Shown: positions 1 through 9,873 of the stretch, piece by piece
How the letters are laid out: each line of letters begins with the position of its first letter
Position numbering within the stretch: the stretch's first letter is position 1
Assembly: GCA_041530395.1 (NCBI GenBank)
Contig: CP136945.1
Location: forward strand, 2,046,001-2,110,000
DNA length: 64,000 nucleotides
Direction: 5' to 3'
Origin: Thermosynechococcaceae cyanobacterium Okahandja
Lineage (GTDB): Bacteria; Cyanobacteriota; Cyanobacteriia; Thermosynechococcales; Thermosynechococcaceae
The notes under the pieces: model-generated
Database searches by the model: none
What the model saw: the letters and a program-made list of their open reading frames with translations, nothing else
Told to the model about the DNA's origin: nothing
Translations under genes and position numbers: made by a program

Positions 1-1
1 T

Positions 2-220
2 GAAGGCAAAAAAATTTACATCGAAAAAATGGAAGAACTGATGGAGCGCTACCGCATCTTTATGAAGCGGTTCGAGCTATCGGATGACTTTATGGCTCAG
101 ATGACGGTGAAGCAGCTAGAAACCCAGTTGAGCCAGTTTGGTATGTCAGCCCAGGCCATGTTTGATCAGATGCACCAAACCTTGGAGCGCATGAAGGCTG
201 AATTAGAGCGCCAACCTTAA
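2..220 (+). CDS. DUF1825 family protein, C-terminal part (5' end outside window)
   Basis: The reading frame is open from the first bases of the window, so the 72 residues seen are the C-terminal part of a longer protein. An internal ATG at 29 is not the true start: the residues before it (EGKKIYIEK) continue the family sequence. The segment is rich in Met, Glu and Gln (MEELMERYRIFMKRFELSDD) and matches the helical C-terminus of the small cyanobacterial DUF1825 family, usually a little over 100 residues. Its function is not known to me. It ends 12 bases before a class IV aminotransferase gene on the same strand. Confidence 0.75.
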   Translation, partial: EGKKIYIEKMEELMERYRIFMKRFELSDDFMAQMTVKQLETQLSQFGMSAQAMFDQMHQTLERMKAELERQP

Positions 221-232
221 GGGTGTGAGGTC

Positions 233-1087
233 GTGCTGTTGTTTAACCTCGATGGTGTCATTAGTCGGGAAGCCTGTGTTTCCGTTTTAGATCGCGGTTT
301 TCTCTACGGCGATAGTGTTTATGAGGTTATCCGTACCTACGGCAGTGTTCCCTTTGCCTTACCAGAACACCTCGCCCGTCTGCGAGCTTCGGCTGCTTAC
401 CTTTATATGGCGGTGCCGTGGTCAGACGAGCACATCACCCAAGAGGTGGCGCGCACCTTAGCGGCTGCGCCAAAGGGGGAATATTACATTCGGATTGTAG
501 TGACCCGTGGTGCCGATGAGCGGATTGGCCTGTGCCCTGAGCCAACGACCCAACCACGGCTGTTAATTATTTTGATGGGAATTGCCCCTGAGCCAACCCT
601 GCACACCGAGGGCATCCGCTTAACCCTCAGCCAGCGACAACGCACAAGCATACGGGCGCTCTCCCCGGCAGCCAAGACCGGGAACTACCTAAATAACATT
701 TTGGCACTGCTGGAGGCACAGCAGTCTGGCTTTGACGATGCCCTGCTCTTAAATGAGTCCGGCCAGATTACCGAGGCTACCACCAGCAATGTTTGGCTGG
801 TGCGGCAGGGCGTAGTGGAAACCCCACCCACGAGTGTTGGTATTCTCCACGGCATTACCCGCGCTACCCTCCTCAATATCTTGCAGCAGCTAGAGATCCC
901 CCACCGCGAAGTGGTGCTTACGCCAGCGGATATTGCTATGGCATCAGAGGCTTTTTTAAGCTCCTCGGTACGCCTACTTATGCCGATTCGCCAAGTGGAT
1001 GCAACCCTGTTTGAGTGCCCTGGCCCAGTGACCCAGCGGCTTTGGCAGGCCCTCCTGACGGTCATGGAGCCGGCTACAGGTAGTTGA
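233..1087 (+). CDS. Class IV PLP aminotransferase (branched-chain aminotransferase / aminodeoxychorismate lyase family)
   Basis: A 284-residue fold-type IV PLP enzyme. The N-terminal [18 protein letters not shown] block is typical of the family. The probable PLP lysine is K148 in [12 protein letters not shown], and E181 in [10 protein letters not shown] would contact the pyridine nitrogen. The family covers branched-chain aminotransferase, D-amino acid aminotransferase and 4-amino-4-deoxychorismate lyase (PabC), and the sequence alone does not separate these. The start is GTG at 233, with a GA-rich stretch just upstream. It sits 10 bases before pdxJ, so this PLP-dependent enzyme is probably co-transcribed with a PLP-biosynthesis gene. 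Confidence 0.85.
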   Translation: MLLFNLDGVISREACVSVLDRGFLYGDSVYEVIRTYGSVPFALPEHLARLRASAAYLYMAVPWSDEHITQEVARTLAAAPKGEYYIRIVVTRGADERIGLCPEPTTQPRLLIILMGIAPEPTLHTEGIRLTLSQRQRTSIRALSPAAKTGNYLNNILALLEAQQSGFDDALLLNESGQITEATTSNVWLVRQGVVETPPTSVGILHGITRATLLNILQQLEIPHREVVLTPADIAMASEAFLSSSVRLLMPIRQVDATLFECPGPVTQRLWQALLTVMEPATGS

Positions 1088-1097
1088 TACAATACTC

Positions 1098-1847
1098 GTG
1101 ACTTTATTGCAAAAAGAGGACTCTAGAACCTTGGCAACCCTTGGTGTCAATATTGATCATGTGGCAACCATTCGGCAAGCCCGCCGCACTGTCGAACCGG
1201 ATCCCGTTGCGGCTGCTGTCCTTGCCGAGCTAGGCGGCGCCGATGGCATTACAGTCCACCTGCGCGAAGATCGGCGGCATATTCAGGAGCGGGATGTGCG
1301 GCTATTACGGCAAACGGTGCGCACTCACTTGAACCTAGAGATGGCCGCCACGCCAGAGATGGTAGCGATCGCCCTTGACCTTGGCCCAGATTATGTAACC
1401 CTTGTGCCGGAACGCCGCGAGGAAGTGACCACCGAGGGGGGGCTAGATGTCTTAGGGCAGCAGCAGAGCCTTACCTCAGCGGTGCAGACGCTCCAGGGCA
1501 AGGGCATCCCCGTGAGTTTATTTATCGATGCAGACCCGGCACAGATCAAGGCCGCCGCCGCCACCGGTGCGGTATTTATTGAACTGCACACCGGTCGCTA
1601 CGCGGATGTCAAGGGGGACGTGGCGCAGCAGCAAGAACTCGCCCTACTGGCACGGGGCGTGGAAATTGCCAAAGGGCTGGGGCTGCGGGTGAATGCGGGG
1701 CATGGCCTCACCTACCAAAATGTGGCCGCCGTTGCTCACCTTGCGGGTATCGAGGAGTTGAATATTGGCCACACAATTATTAGCCGCGCCGTCTTGGTGG
1801 GAATGGTGCAGGCGGTACGGGATATGAAGGCGCTGATTAGCGGCTAG
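1098..1847 (+). CDS. pdxJ: Pyridoxine 5'-phosphate synthase PdxJ
   Basis: PdxJ condenses 1-deoxyxylulose 5-phosphate with 3-amino-2-oxopropyl phosphate to give pyridoxine 5'-phosphate, in the DXP-dependent vitamin B6 pathway. The family signature is clear: [16 protein letters not shown] near the N-terminus, then [14 protein letters not shown], the [12 protein letters not shown] segment and the C-terminal GHGLTYQNV. It is 249 residues from the GTG at 1098. A TTG at 1131 would give a protein beginning just before [12 protein letters not shown], which is where many homologues start, so the first 11 residues are uncertain. It follows the class IV aminotransferase gene closely. Confidence 0.96.
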   Translation: MTLLQKEDSRTLATLGVNIDHVATIRQARRTVEPDPVAAAVLAELGGADGITVHLREDRRHIQERDVRLLRQTVRTHLNLEMAATPEMVAIALDLGPDYVTLVPERREEVTTEGGLDVLGQQQSLTSAVQTLQGKGIPVSLFIDADPAQIKAAAATGAVFIELHTGRYADVKGDVAQQQELALLARGVEIAKGLGLRVNAGHGLTYQNVAAVAHLAGIEELNIGHTIISRAVLVGMVQAVRDMKALISG

Positions 1848-1897
1848 GGGACGCTCTATGGCACAATAATCAATGCTGTTTTGACGATACTCTGCCT

Positions 1898-2974
1898 GTG
1901 GCTGCTACCGTTGTCCCCCGTCGGCCCGTGTTTCCCTTTACGGCAATTGTGGGCCAAGACGAAATGAAGCTTTCCTTGTTGCTGAATGTCATTGACCCCA
2001 AAATTGGCGGGGTGATGATCATGGGCGATCGCGGCACGGGCAAATCCACCACCATTCGCGCCCTTGCAGATCTGCTGCCGGATATTGAAGTGGTGGCCGA
2101 TGATCCCTTTAACAGCCATCCGAGTGACCCCGATTTAATGAGTGATGCGGTCAAGGTGATGGTGGCCGCAGGGGAACCCATTCCCACCACCACCAAAAAA
2201 GTGCCGATGGTGGATCTGCCCCTCGGTGCGACTGAAGATCGCGTCTGCGGCACGATTGATATTGAAAAAGCCTTGGCGGAGGGGGTCAAAGCTTTTGAAC
2301 CCGGCCTACTGGCCAAAGCCAACCGCGGTATCCTCTACGTGGATGAGGTGAACCTCCTTGACGACCACTTGGTGGATGTGCTCTTGGATGCGGCCGCTTC
2401 CGGTTGGAACACGGTGGAGCGAGAGGGGATTTCGATTCGCCATCCGGCGCGGTTTGTGCTGGTGGGATCCGGTAACCCGGAAGAGGGGGAACTGCGTCCC
2501 CAACTGCTGGATCGGTTTGGGATGCACGCGGAAATTCGCACCGTTAAGGATGCCACGCTACGGGTGGAAATTGTCGAGCAGCGATCGCGCTTTGACCAAG
2601 ACCCGGAAGGCTTTCTGGCCCAGTACCAACCCCAACAGGAAGCCCTCCAAGCCAAGCTGGTGGCTGCCCAAGCCCTCCTACCCAAGGTGACCATCGACCA
2701 TGAACTGCGGGTGAGTATTTCCCAAGTCTGTGCTGAGCTAGATGTGGATGGCCTGCGGGGCGATATTGTGACCAACCGTGCCGCGAAGGCTCTGGCGGCC
2801 TTGGAAGGGCGCACCGATGTGAATGTCAGTGATATTGCGCGGGTGATTGTCCTGTGCCTGCGCCATCGCCTGCGCAAAGACCCACTAGAGTCGATTGACT
2901 CGGGCTACAAGGTGGGTAAGGTGTTCCAAGAGGTGTTTGGTGTCGATTTGGCGGCTCTTCAGGCGGCGGCCTAG
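1898..2974 (+). CDS. chlI: Magnesium chelatase ATPase subunit I (ChlI)
   Basis: ChlI is the AAA+ motor of magnesium chelatase. With ChlD and ChlH it inserts Mg2+ into protoporphyrin IX, the first committed step of chlorophyll synthesis. In this 358-residue protein the Walker A motif is GDRGTGKS (about residues 43-50) and the Walker B motif is LYVDEVN (about 146-152), followed by the family's conserved [25 protein letters not shown]. Length is normal for cyanobacterial ChlI. The start is GTG at 1898; no ATG lies close by in frame. It is followed after 2 bases by a photosynthetic-complex assembly gene and then hemF, making a local tetrapyrrole and electron-transport cluster. Confidence 0.97.
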   Translation: MAATVVPRRPVFPFTAIVGQDEMKLSLLLNVIDPKIGGVMIMGDRGTGKSTTIRALADLLPDIEVVADDPFNSHPSDPDLMSDAVKVMVAAGEPIPTTTKKVPMVDLPLGATEDRVCGTIDIEKALAEGVKAFEPGLLAKANRGILYVDEVNLLDDHLVDVLLDAAASGWNTVEREGISIRHPARFVLVGSGNPEEGELRPQLLDRFGMHAEIRTVKDATLRVEIVEQRSRFDQDPEGFLAQYQPQQEALQAKLVAAQALLPKVTIDHELRVSISQVCAELDVDGLRGDIVTNRAAKALAALEGRTDVNVSDIARVIVLCLRHRLRKDPLESIDSGYKVGKVFQEVFGVDLAALQAAA

Positions 2975-2976
2975 GG

Positions 2977-3606
2977 ATGGGCGCGCTGCGCTACTTACCG
3001 CTCGTCACGGGTCTGGTGGGGGGCACCCTGTTGCTGGTGAATCGCCTGTTGACGCTGGAGCCAACCCCGGCTCAGGCGCGATCAGATGTGGTGGGAGTGA
3101 TTCTGGCGGCGGTTTTGGTGCTAATCACGCTCATTTGGCAGCAGGTACAGCCGCGGCCACCGGAGGCGGTGATTCTTGAAGGGGAAGAGGGGTTTGAATT
3201 AGCCGACGACCTGCCGGAAAGCCTGAAAACTGAATTGGCGTGGGCCTCCTACACACTGCTCACCAATACGCCCACAAAATCTATCGTCCTGTGGCAGGGC
3301 GATCGCCCCCTACTGCGGCGCGGCATCCTCGGGCCGCGACCCATGACCGCGCCCGGAGCCATTGTGCAGCGTGCCCTCAGCACTCAACGCCCCATCTATT
3401 TAGTCAATTTAGCCCTCTACCCGGGACGCATTGAATTTGACTATTTACCCCCCAATACCCAAGGGGTGATCTGCCAACCCGTTAATGCCACAGCGGTGCT
3501 GATTCTGGGGGCCAATGCGCCCCGTAGCTATACCCGCCAGGACGAACAGTGGGTGGCCGCCATTGCCGCCAAATTAGATCAGGCTCTCCAGGCAGCGGTA
3601 AAATAG
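2977..3606 (+). CDS. Cofactor assembly of complex C subunit B-like (CCB2/CCB4 family)
   Basis: A 209-residue membrane-anchored protein with two N-terminal hydrophobic segments (about residues 5-25 and 37-55) and a soluble C-terminal domain. The layout and sequence resemble the cyanobacterial homologues of CCB2/CCB4. In chloroplasts these proteins help attach heme ci covalently to cytochrome b6. It starts 2 bases after the chlI stop codon, so the two are almost certainly co-transcribed. The assignment rests on overall resemblance; I see no catalytic motif. Confidence 0.65.
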   Translation: MGALRYLPLVTGLVGGTLLLVNRLLTLEPTPAQARSDVVGVILAAVLVLITLIWQQVQPRPPEAVILEGEEGFELADDLPESLKTELAWASYTLLTNTPTKSIVLWQGDRPLLRRGILGPRPMTAPGAIVQRALSTQRPIYLVNLALYPGRIEFDYLPPNTQGVICQPVNATAVLILGANAPRSYTRQDEQWVAAIAAKLDQALQAAVK

Positions 3607-3719
3607 AGTTTGAGCCGTTGCCCCACCGGGGTCAGCGACCGGCGTTGATTGATGCTGATTTAACGTTGACCGAACGTTCACTTCACCTTTGACCGTCTAT
3701 AGGATTGACACATTTTATT

Positions 3720-4736
3720 ATGACTGTTGCAACCTCTGCTCCCACCACACTGCCCAGCGACTCCCGCCAACAGGTGGCCACCTTTCTTAAAACCCTACAA
3801 GATCAGATTTGCCAAGGGTTAGAAGCGGCGGATGGGGGTGCCCAGTTCCAAGAGGATAGTTGGCAACGCCCGGAAGGGGGGGGTGGACGTTCCCGTGTCC
3901 TCAAGAATGGGCATCTGCTGGAGCAGGGCGGCGTTAACTTCTCGGAGGTGTGGGGGCAGCAGTTACCGCCCTCGATTCTCAACCAACGCCCGGAGGCGGC
4001 GGGTCATGGGTTTTATGCTACCGGAACCTCGATGGTGCTGCATCCGCGCAACCCCTACGTCCCCACGGTACACCTCAACTACCGCTACTTTGAAGCAGGG
4101 CCGGTGTGGTGGTTTGGCGGAGGTGCGGATTTGACCCCCTACTACCCCTTTGCCGAAGATGCCCAGCACTTTCACCGGGTTCACAAGGCTGCCTGCGATC
4201 GCCACCACAGTGAGTACTACCCGGTCTTCAAACGCTGGTGCGACGAGTACTTTTATCTAAAACACCGCGGTGAATCCCGCGGCATTGGTGGCATTTTCTT
4301 TGACTACCAAGACGATAGCGATCGCGAACTCTACCGTGGCCCCAACCCTGACGGGGAGGCGGCTCGCTACAGCCAGCAGGTGGGAGCGGTTACAGGTCGC
4401 TCGTGGCAGGATCTCTTTGCCTTTATCCAGAGCTGTGGCCAAGCCTTTTTAGAGGCCTACCTGCCGATTGTGGAGCGGCGGCGGCATCTCGAGTATGGCG
4501 ATCGCGAACGGCAATTTCAGCTTTATCGGCGCGGGCGGTATGTCGAATTTAACCTCGTCTATGACCGGGGCACGATTTTCGGCCTGCAAACCAATGGGCG
4601 CACCGAGTCTATTTTGATGTCTCTGCCCCCCTTGGTACGTTGGGAGTACAGCTACAGCCCCGAACCCAACAGCCCCGAGGCCGAACTCTACACCACCTTC
4701 CTTAAACCCCAAGATTGGGTCAACTGGTCCTCCTAA
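3720..4736 (+). CDS. hemF: Oxygen-dependent coproporphyrinogen III oxidase HemF
   Basis: HemF oxidatively decarboxylates coproporphyrinogen III to protoporphyrinogen IX using O2, in heme and chlorophyll synthesis. Family blocks are present in order: [45 protein letters not shown], then [16 protein letters not shown] and the C-terminal [14 protein letters not shown]. The protein is 338 residues from the ATG at 3720. An in-frame TTG at 3705 would add five residues. I prefer the ATG, although the AGGA at 3701-3704 is closer to the TTG. It is followed 15 bases later by ccs1. Confidence 0.97.
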   Translation: MTVATSAPTTLPSDSRQQVATFLKTLQDQICQGLEAADGGAQFQEDSWQRPEGGGGRSRVLKNGHLLEQGGVNFSEVWGQQLPPSILNQRPEAAGHGFYATGTSMVLHPRNPYVPTVHLNYRYFEAGPVWWFGGGADLTPYYPFAEDAQHFHRVHKAACDRHHSEYYPVFKRWCDEYFYLKHRGESRGIGGIFFDYQDDSDRELYRGPNPDGEAARYSQQVGAVTGRSWQDLFAFIQSCGQAFLEAYLPIVERRRHLEYGDRERQFQLYRRGRYVEFNLVYDRGTIFGLQTNGRTESILMSLPPLVRWEYSYSPEPNSPEAELYTTFLKPQDWVNWSS

Positions 4737-4751
4737 CGGCACACATCCCCT

Positions 4752-6098
4752 ATGACCTCTGCTCCTTCGCTCCAGTACTGGTGGCGGCGTAGCCTAGCCC
4801 TCTTGGGAGATCTGCGGCTCGCTATTCTACTGCTGCTCGTCATTGCCGTGGCCAGTATTGCCGGTACGGTAATTGAGCAGGGGCAACCCCTCACCTTTTA
4901 TCAGGCCAACTACCCGGAGAACCCGGCGCTCTTTGGCTTTTTAAGTTGGCGGGTGTTGCTGGCGCTGGGGCTAGATCACGTCTATCGCACAAGCTGGTAC
5001 CTCACCCTGTTGGTGGTGTTTGGGGCCAGCCTGATGGCCTGTACCTTTAGCCGTCAGGTGCCGGCTCTCAAAGGGGCGCAACGCTGGCAGTATTACACAG
5101 AGCCACGGCAATTTAACAAGCTGGTCTTAGGAACCACCATCCCCCACGGCTCCCTAAGTGCCCTCGCCACGGCGTTAACGGCAAAAGGCTACCGCGTTTG
5201 GCACACGGATCACCAACTCTACGCCCGCAAGGGGATTGCTGGCCGCATCGGACCAATTATTGTCCATGCCAGCATGATCTTGATTTTGCTGGGGGGCATT
5301 CTGGGGGCACTCACGGGCTTTATGGCTCAGGAACTGGTGCCCAGCGGTGCCACGTTCCACATTCAGCACCTGATTCAAGCGGGTCCCTGGGCGCACCTCC
5401 CTCAGAACTGGTCGGTGAAAGTCAACCGCTTTTGGATTGACTATACTGAGGCGGGCGACATTGACCAGTTTTACTCGGATCTGTCGGTCCTAGACAGCAA
5501 CGGCAACGAGGTGAAGCGGGGCACCATCCACGTCAATCAACCCCTCAAGTATGGGGGGGTAACCCTCTACCAAGCGGACTGGAGTATTGCAGCGGTACGC
5601 TTTCGCCTCAACAACAGTCCAGTTCTGCAATTGCCCATGGCGCAACTGAATACGGGGGGTAAAGGCCGTCTCTGGGGCACGTGGATCCCCACCAAGCCGG
5701 ATCTGTCAGCAGGGATTTCCCTCATTGCCCGGGATTTGCAGGGGACGGTCTTAATTTATGGTGCCGATGGCGAGTTTCTCACCAGTTTGCGCCAAGGGAT
5801 GAGTACCGAAATTAACAACGTTACCCTGACGCTGGTGGAGGTGGTGGGCAGCACCGGTTTGCAAATTAAATCGGATCCGGGCATTCCCCTCTTCTATGCG
5901 GGCTTTGCCTTTTTGATGGCGGGGGTGATCATGAGCTATGTCTCTCACTCGCAGGTGTGGGGGCTGCTGCACGCGAAAACCCTCTACGTGGGTGGGCGCA
6001 CGAATCGTGCCCAGTTGGCGTTTGAGCAGGAACTGGTGGCGATCGCCACAAACCTAGAGTTAACCGCCAAGGATGTTCCGCGAGCGATTGAGCGATGA
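4752..6098 (+). CDS. ccs1: Cytochrome c biogenesis protein Ccs1/ResB
   Basis: A 448-residue ResB-family membrane protein of the system II cytochrome c maturation pathway. With CcsA it carries heme to the lumenal side of the thylakoid membrane and attaches it to apocytochromes such as cytochrome f and c6. Visible features are hydrophobic segments at about residues 18-40 and 70-98, a third near 165-190 ([20 protein letters not shown]) that contains a conserved His, a long lumenal domain, and a last transmembrane helix near 380-400. Its stop overlaps the start of the next small gene (ATGA). Confidence 0.93.
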   Translation: MTSAPSLQYWWRRSLALLGDLRLAILLLLVIAVASIAGTVIEQGQPLTFYQANYPENPALFGFLSWRVLLALGLDHVYRTSWYLTLLVVFGASLMACTFSRQVPALKGAQRWQYYTEPRQFNKLVLGTTIPHGSLSALATALTAKGYRVWHTDHQLYARKGIAGRIGPIIVHASMILILLGGILGALTGFMAQELVPSGATFHIQHLIQAGPWAHLPQNWSVKVNRFWIDYTEAGDIDQFYSDLSVLDSNGNEVKRGTIHVNQPLKYGGVTLYQADWSIAAVRFRLNNSPVLQLPMAQLNTGGKGRLWGTWIPTKPDLSAGISLIARDLQGTVLIYGADGEFLTSLRQGMSTEINNVTLTLVEVVGSTGLQIKSDPGIPLFYAGFAFLMAGVIMSYVSHSQVWGLLHAKTLYVGGRTNRAQLAFEQELVAIATNLELTAKDVPRAIER

Positions 6099-6508
6099 GT
6101 CACGGTTTGCTGTGGTTACCGCTGCTGGGGGTGTTTGTTGCCCTCGCCCGCCTAGGCTGGGTGGAGTACCGCAAGCTAGAGCACTATCGTCACTGGGCGA
6201 AGGAGTTTGAGCGCAGTAAGTACGATATTTTAGCGGTTCTTGGGCAGCGGGGCGATCGCCTCGTTTGGGGGCGACCCAGCCGTCAAGGGATAATCCATCT
6301 CCAGTCCTGTTGTCTCAGCGAGATCACAGCCCTGCGGCTGACCTGTGGCGGCCAGCCCTGCTCTACCGAGAAACCTACGGGTCCCATTGAACTGGTCTTA
6401 GAGTCTCAGGATGGCCAGACCTACCGCATTCCCTTTACGGAGTTGCCCCTAGCCCTAGCATGGCGCGATCGCCTGCAACAGATGCGGGAAACTTTACGGG
6501 TAGAATAA
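6095..6508 (+). CDS. Hypothetical protein with one N-terminal membrane helix
   Basis: A 137-residue protein with a single hydrophobic segment at residues 4-20 ([18 protein letters not shown]) and a soluble remainder that has no motif I recognise. It overlaps the ccs1 stop codon by four bases, so translation is probably coupled and a role in the membrane near cytochrome maturation is possible; that is inference from position only. Confidence 0.75.
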   Translation: MSHGLLWLPLLGVFVALARLGWVEYRKLEHYRHWAKEFERSKYDILAVLGQRGDRLVWGRPSRQGIIHLQSCCLSEITALRLTCGGQPCSTEKPTGPIELVLESQDGQTYRIPFTELPLALAWRDRLQQMRETLRVE

Positions 6509-6543
6509 GGGCGACTTGAATTCTGTAGGCTCTCCCTAGGCGT

Positions 6544-7506
6544 ATGAAAAATGTCGTGGCCTTTGTGCCCGGTGGCATCGGCGATCAAATTTTATTTTTC
6601 CCTACCCTTGACGACCTCAAAGCGCACCAGCCGGATGTGCAGATTGATGTGGTGGTTGAGCCACGGGCAGTGGCGGCCTATCAACTCAGTGCCGCGGTGG
6701 CGCGGGTCATTCCCTTTGACTTCAAAAATCGCAATGCTCTTGCGGACTGGGCGAACCTGATTGGCACACTGCGGGAGGGAGAGTACGACGCCATTCTCTC
6801 CCTTGGCCGCAGTAAGGCGGTGCGGCTACTCCTGTGGCTGACGGGCATTCCCAAGCGGGTGGGGTTTGCCAAGCGCAATCCCTTGGGCTTCCTAACGGAT
6901 GCGGTACCCGTGAACCTAGATCAGTACAGTGCCGCCGTCTATCATGACCTGCTCAAAGCCTTTAGCATTACCACCCCGTGTCCCCTCCCCAAGGCGGTGG
7001 TGCCCCCCGAGGCACAAACCTGGGCAAGTGCCGAGCAGGAACGCTTAGGCATTCGGGGGCGCTATTGGCTCCTGCATGGCGGCTCTAGCCAGATGGCCTT
7101 AGCCAAAGGCATTCACAAAATTTATCCGCCAGCGGCCTGGGTTGAGGTATTGCAAACGCTACAGCGCCGCTACCCCGACCTCTCCCTTGTGGTGGCCTGC
7201 GGCCCCGAAGATCAGGCCTGGGTGGCCGCCCTCAGCCAAGCCCTACCGGAGATACGCATCACCCGCCCACCGGATTTGGGTAAACTGGCCGCCCTGATGG
7301 CACAGGCCGAGCAAATGCTTTGTACCGATAGTGGCCCGATGCACATTGGCGTAGCCGTGGGTACCCCCCTAGTGGCGCTCTTTGGCCCGACGGATCCCGC
7401 CAAACTACTACCGCCGGATCCCCGCTTTCGTGCCCTCAAGTCCCCGACGGGCAATATGGCAGATATTCCGGTCAGTGCCGTGATCGAGGCCGCCTGCCAT
7501 GGCTAG
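6544..7506 (+). CDS. Glycosyltransferase family 9 (heptosyltransferase-like)
   Basis: A 320-residue GT-B glycosyltransferase of the ADP-heptose:LPS heptosyltransferase family (GT9). The N-terminal domain opens with VVAFVPGGIGDQILFFPTL. The C-terminal domain carries the nucleotide-sugar signature MLCTDSGPMHIGVAVGTPLVALFGPTDP. It probably transfers a sugar during lipopolysaccharide or other surface-glycan assembly on the cytoplasmic face; donor and acceptor cannot be read from sequence. It overlaps the next gene, a GmhB-like phosphatase, by 8 bases, which supports a shared pathway. Confidence 0.88.
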   Translation: MKNVVAFVPGGIGDQILFFPTLDDLKAHQPDVQIDVVVEPRAVAAYQLSAAVARVIPFDFKNRNALADWANLIGTLREGEYDAILSLGRSKAVRLLLWLTGIPKRVGFAKRNPLGFLTDAVPVNLDQYSAAVYHDLLKAFSITTPCPLPKAVVPPEAQTWASAEQERLGIRGRYWLLHGGSSQMALAKGIHKIYPPAAWVEVLQTLQRRYPDLSLVVACGPEDQAWVAALSQALPEIRITRPPDLGKLAALMAQAEQMLCTDSGPMHIGVAVGTPLVALFGPTDPAKLLPPDPRFRALKSPTGNMADIPVSAVIEAACHG

Positions 7507-8089
7507 GGCTGCCGTTTTCTTAGATCGGGATGGAGTCCTGAACGAAGAAGTGGGCTATATCCACCGCCTCGAAGATTTACGCCTGTTACCCGGTGTCGCT
7601 GCGGCGGTGCGACGCTTAAATGACCTAGGCTGGTTTTGCTGCTTGGCCTCCAACCAGTCGGGGCCGGCTCGCAATTACTACGGTGTTGACCATGTCCATG
7701 CCCTCCACGATCGCCTGCAAACCCTGCTGTGGCAAGAAGCGGCGGCCGTTCTCGACGCGGTCTATTTCTGTGCCGACCTGAGTCGCCCGGAAGGGGGAAT
7801 CGTCAGCGAGTACGCTGGCTGGACCACCTGGCGCAAACCCAATACGGGAATGCTGGTAGCCGCTGCTTGGGATCACGATCTGGACTTGCGCCGCAGCGTG
7901 ATGGTGGGGGATAAAGCCACCGATATTGATTTAGCCCGCAATGCGGGATGCTACGGCATTCTGGTGCAAACGGGCTTTGGCGATCGCGTCCTTGCTGGCG
8001 CTTACCAGCACCCCAGCCAACCGGACTATATTGCGCGGGACTTAGGCACTGCCGTAGAGTGGATTCAGGCGCACTTGTCCCCCGCCTAG
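7499..8089 (+). CDS. HAD-IIIA phosphatase, GmhB-like (heptose 1,7-bisphosphatase family)
   Basis: A 196-residue HAD-superfamily phosphatase. The nucleophile motif is FLDRDGV (D9 and D11), the middle motif is LASNQSG, and the last is MVGDKATDIDLA. The order and length match GmhB, which removes the 1- or 7-phosphate from heptose bisphosphate. Typical GmhB proteins bind structural zinc through a cysteine/histidine cluster just before the RKP motif. Here only one cysteine (in VYFCADLSRPEGG) remains and the loop before WRKPNTGM has none. It overlaps the GT9 gene and probably works in the same glycan pathway. Confidence 0.82.
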   Translation: MARAAVFLDRDGVLNEEVGYIHRLEDLRLLPGVAAAVRRLNDLGWFCCLASNQSGPARNYYGVDHVHALHDRLQTLLWQEAAAVLDAVYFCADLSRPEGGIVSEYAGWTTWRKPNTGMLVAAAWDHDLDLRRSVMVGDKATDIDLARNAGCYGILVQTGFGDRVLAGAYQHPSQPDYIARDLGTAVEWIQAHLSPA

Positions 8090-8091
8090 CC

Positions 8092-8526
8092 ATGGCGAAC
8101 ACCACACCCCCCACCGCAGACTACAGTAAATTTCCCTTCGTACTGCTGGTATTGGTGGTATTTGGCTACATTCTTGTGGGGTGGCACTTATCTGCCTACG
8201 CCTTGATGTGGTCAGCCTACGCCTGCCTCCTTGCCGCCCTGCTCACCGTTATGGTGGTGTGGGGCACCTCCAGCGTGCTGCGCTCGATGAAAATGGGGCT
8301 ACGCAGCGTCTTTACGATGCTGATGCTGAGTACCGCCGTCACCCTTGCCATTATTGCCTTTAATATTTTTGGCTTGATTGCTATACTCGTTAGCGCTGAA
8401 ACCCTTGTGCGCATCGAAATGCGTGCCGCCGGCTACCGCAACTGGCAGATTATGGTGGTGCTGATGCAGATGGCGGTGTTGGGGGTGTTTATTGGTTGGG
8501 GCATTGGCCGCTATCTCATTCCTTAA
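8092..8526 (+). CDS. Conserved hypothetical membrane protein
   Basis: A 144-residue protein starting at the ATG at 8092, two bases after the stop codon of the GmhB-like gene; upstream in-frame codons overlap that gene and are not part of it. About four hydrophobic segments are visible (residues about 16-35, 40-60, 75-100 and 120-140), with little soluble sequence between them. I do not recognise the family. Position suggests it is the last gene of the glycosyltransferase-phosphatase operon. Confidence 0.75.
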   Translation: MANTTPPTADYSKFPFVLLVLVVFGYILVGWHLSAYALMWSAYACLLAALLTVMVVWGTSSVLRSMKMGLRSVFTMLMLSTAVTLAIIAFNIFGLIAILVSAETLVRIEMRAAGYRNWQIMVVLMQMAVLGVFIGWGIGRYLIP

Positions 8527-8532
8527 GGGGAA

Positions 8533-9414
8533 CTAGCGACCCGCAGGCGGAAAATAAATCACCGGAAACACACAGCGGCGAATAATATCACCGGCAAAGC
8601 TGGGAATCGAAAGTTCCCAAATTTTACCCACCGAAGCAGAAGAGACGGCAATGGCATGAATATCACGATCATGAGCCGCCAGTTGCGCTTCGACAATGGG
8701 GTTACCAACGCGGATTTCGGTTTCAACGGTGAGGCCGTAACTGGTAAACTCGCGCTTTAGCTCCGCCAGAATTTTTTCCGCCCGTGGCTGCTGTTCACTC
8801 ACCGCCAACTCCCCTTGACCCGCATCACTAATAATCCAGCAGAGTGTGATAGAGGCAATGCTAGGGCTAGTCTGCCGCTGCACCCCTTGGCGAATCTGTT
8901 GGATAAGGTGCTGAGCGGAAGGACTGTGATCGTAGGGAATCAGCAAATTTCGGAACAACTGTTGACAACGCAAGTTCAGTTCTGCTGTGGTCATCACCCA
9001 CAGTAACTGGGGTCGCAAAATCATGACGGGGATTTTAATCCGCTGCAAAACACCGATGGTCGTGCTGCCAAAGAGTTTTTCATCCAAAAGATTGCGGATG
9101 GGCCGACTTACCAACACAAGGTCAATCTGGAACTTTTCGACCGTTTCGAGGATGGCATCGGCAGGGCGGCGATGATCCGTAATTACTTCCACTTTTATGT
9201 TGGCCGGAACTTTAGCGGGATCAATTTTCAGGAAGTTGCGGGCACGATTCAGTTTGTCTTCCCGCAGCCGTGGCTTGTCACCATCGTCATCAATGGGGCA
9301 CGCATGTAGGAAAACAATTTTTTCAATCCCTGCGGCGGCTAATGCACCAAGATAGCCAGTGAGTTTGGGGAGACCGTCGTGCAGATCGGTTGGAATGAGT
9401 AAGTTCTTAAACAT
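8533..9414 (-). CDS. Tandem universal stress protein (two UspA domains)
   Basis: A 293-residue protein with two UspA-like domains. The first starts at MFKNLLIPTDLHD and holds DLVLVSRPIRNLL and GSTTIGVLQRIKIPVMILRP. The second starts near residue 153 (LFRNLLIPYDHSPSA). I chose the ATG at 9414 because it places MFKNLLIP at the N-terminus as in the family; seven further in-frame residues lie upstream. Universal stress proteins bind ATP or other ligands and respond to stress, but the ligand here is unknown. It converges with the membrane-protein gene, leaving 6 bases between the stops. Confidence 0.85.
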   Translation of the reverse strand: MFKNLLIPTDLHDGLPKLTGYLGALAAAGIEKIVFLHACPIDDDGDKPRLREDKLNRARNFLKIDPAKVPANIKVEVITDHRRPADAILETVEKFQIDLVLVSRPIRNLLDEKLFGSTTIGVLQRIKIPVMILRPQLLWVMTTAELNLRCQQLFRNLLIPYDHSPSAQHLIQQIRQGVQRQTSPSIASITLCWIISDAGQGELAVSEQQPRAEKILAELKREFTSYGLTVETEIRVGNPIVEAQLAAHDRDIHAIAVSSASVGKIWELSIPSFAGDIIRRCVFPVIYFPPAGR

Positions 9415-9592
9415 TGCTGTTCTATTGCTCCCCAATGTCAGACTCTATTTGCAGATTACCCCAGCAGCCTTGTCTTGCGCTAGGGGGCTGCGTCCTTCGC
9501 GCCTCAGAAAATGGCCGCATCATGATGGGGGGGTACCCTTCTGGGGCGATCGCAGCGTATGATAATAGATCGCGCTGTTCATACTCTCAATC

Positions 9593-9868
9593 ATGACCAT
9601 GGCACTGCAACACGACCTCAAGCAAGACATCATCAATACCTATCAACGGCACGGGACGGATACCGGCTCTGCGGATGTGCAGGTCGCGATTCTCACCGAG
9701 CGCATTAAACAACTGTCCGAGCACCTGAAAACCAATAAAAAAGACCATGCCTCGCGGCGGGGGCTGCTGAAAATTATTGGCCGCCGTAAGAGCCTGCTAG
9801 CCTACATTAACAAGCATGATCCCCAGCGCTACCGTGAGCTAATTGAGCGCCTAGGCATTCGAGGGTAA
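9593..9868 (+). CDS. rpsO: 30S ribosomal protein S15
   Basis: A 91-residue ribosomal protein S15, which binds 16S rRNA early in small-subunit assembly. The conserved core is present: [39 protein letters not shown] and [16 protein letters not shown] codons at 9593 and 9599 are both possible starts and differ by two residues. A TATGAT/GATAAT sequence at 9558-9566 could serve as the -10 element. The PAM68 gene follows after 5 bases, an arrangement seen in other cyanobacteria. Confidence 0.97.
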   Translation: MTMALQHDLKQDIINTYQRHGTDTGSADVQVAILTERIKQLSEHLKTNKKDHASRRGLLKIIGRRKSLLAYINKHDPQRYRELIERLGIRG

Positions 9869-9873
9869 GTCGT

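Noticed and set aside
3705-3719. TTG start for hemF
   Set aside because: An ATG 15 bases downstream fits the family N-terminus; TTG is rarer, though the AGGA position leaves some doubt.
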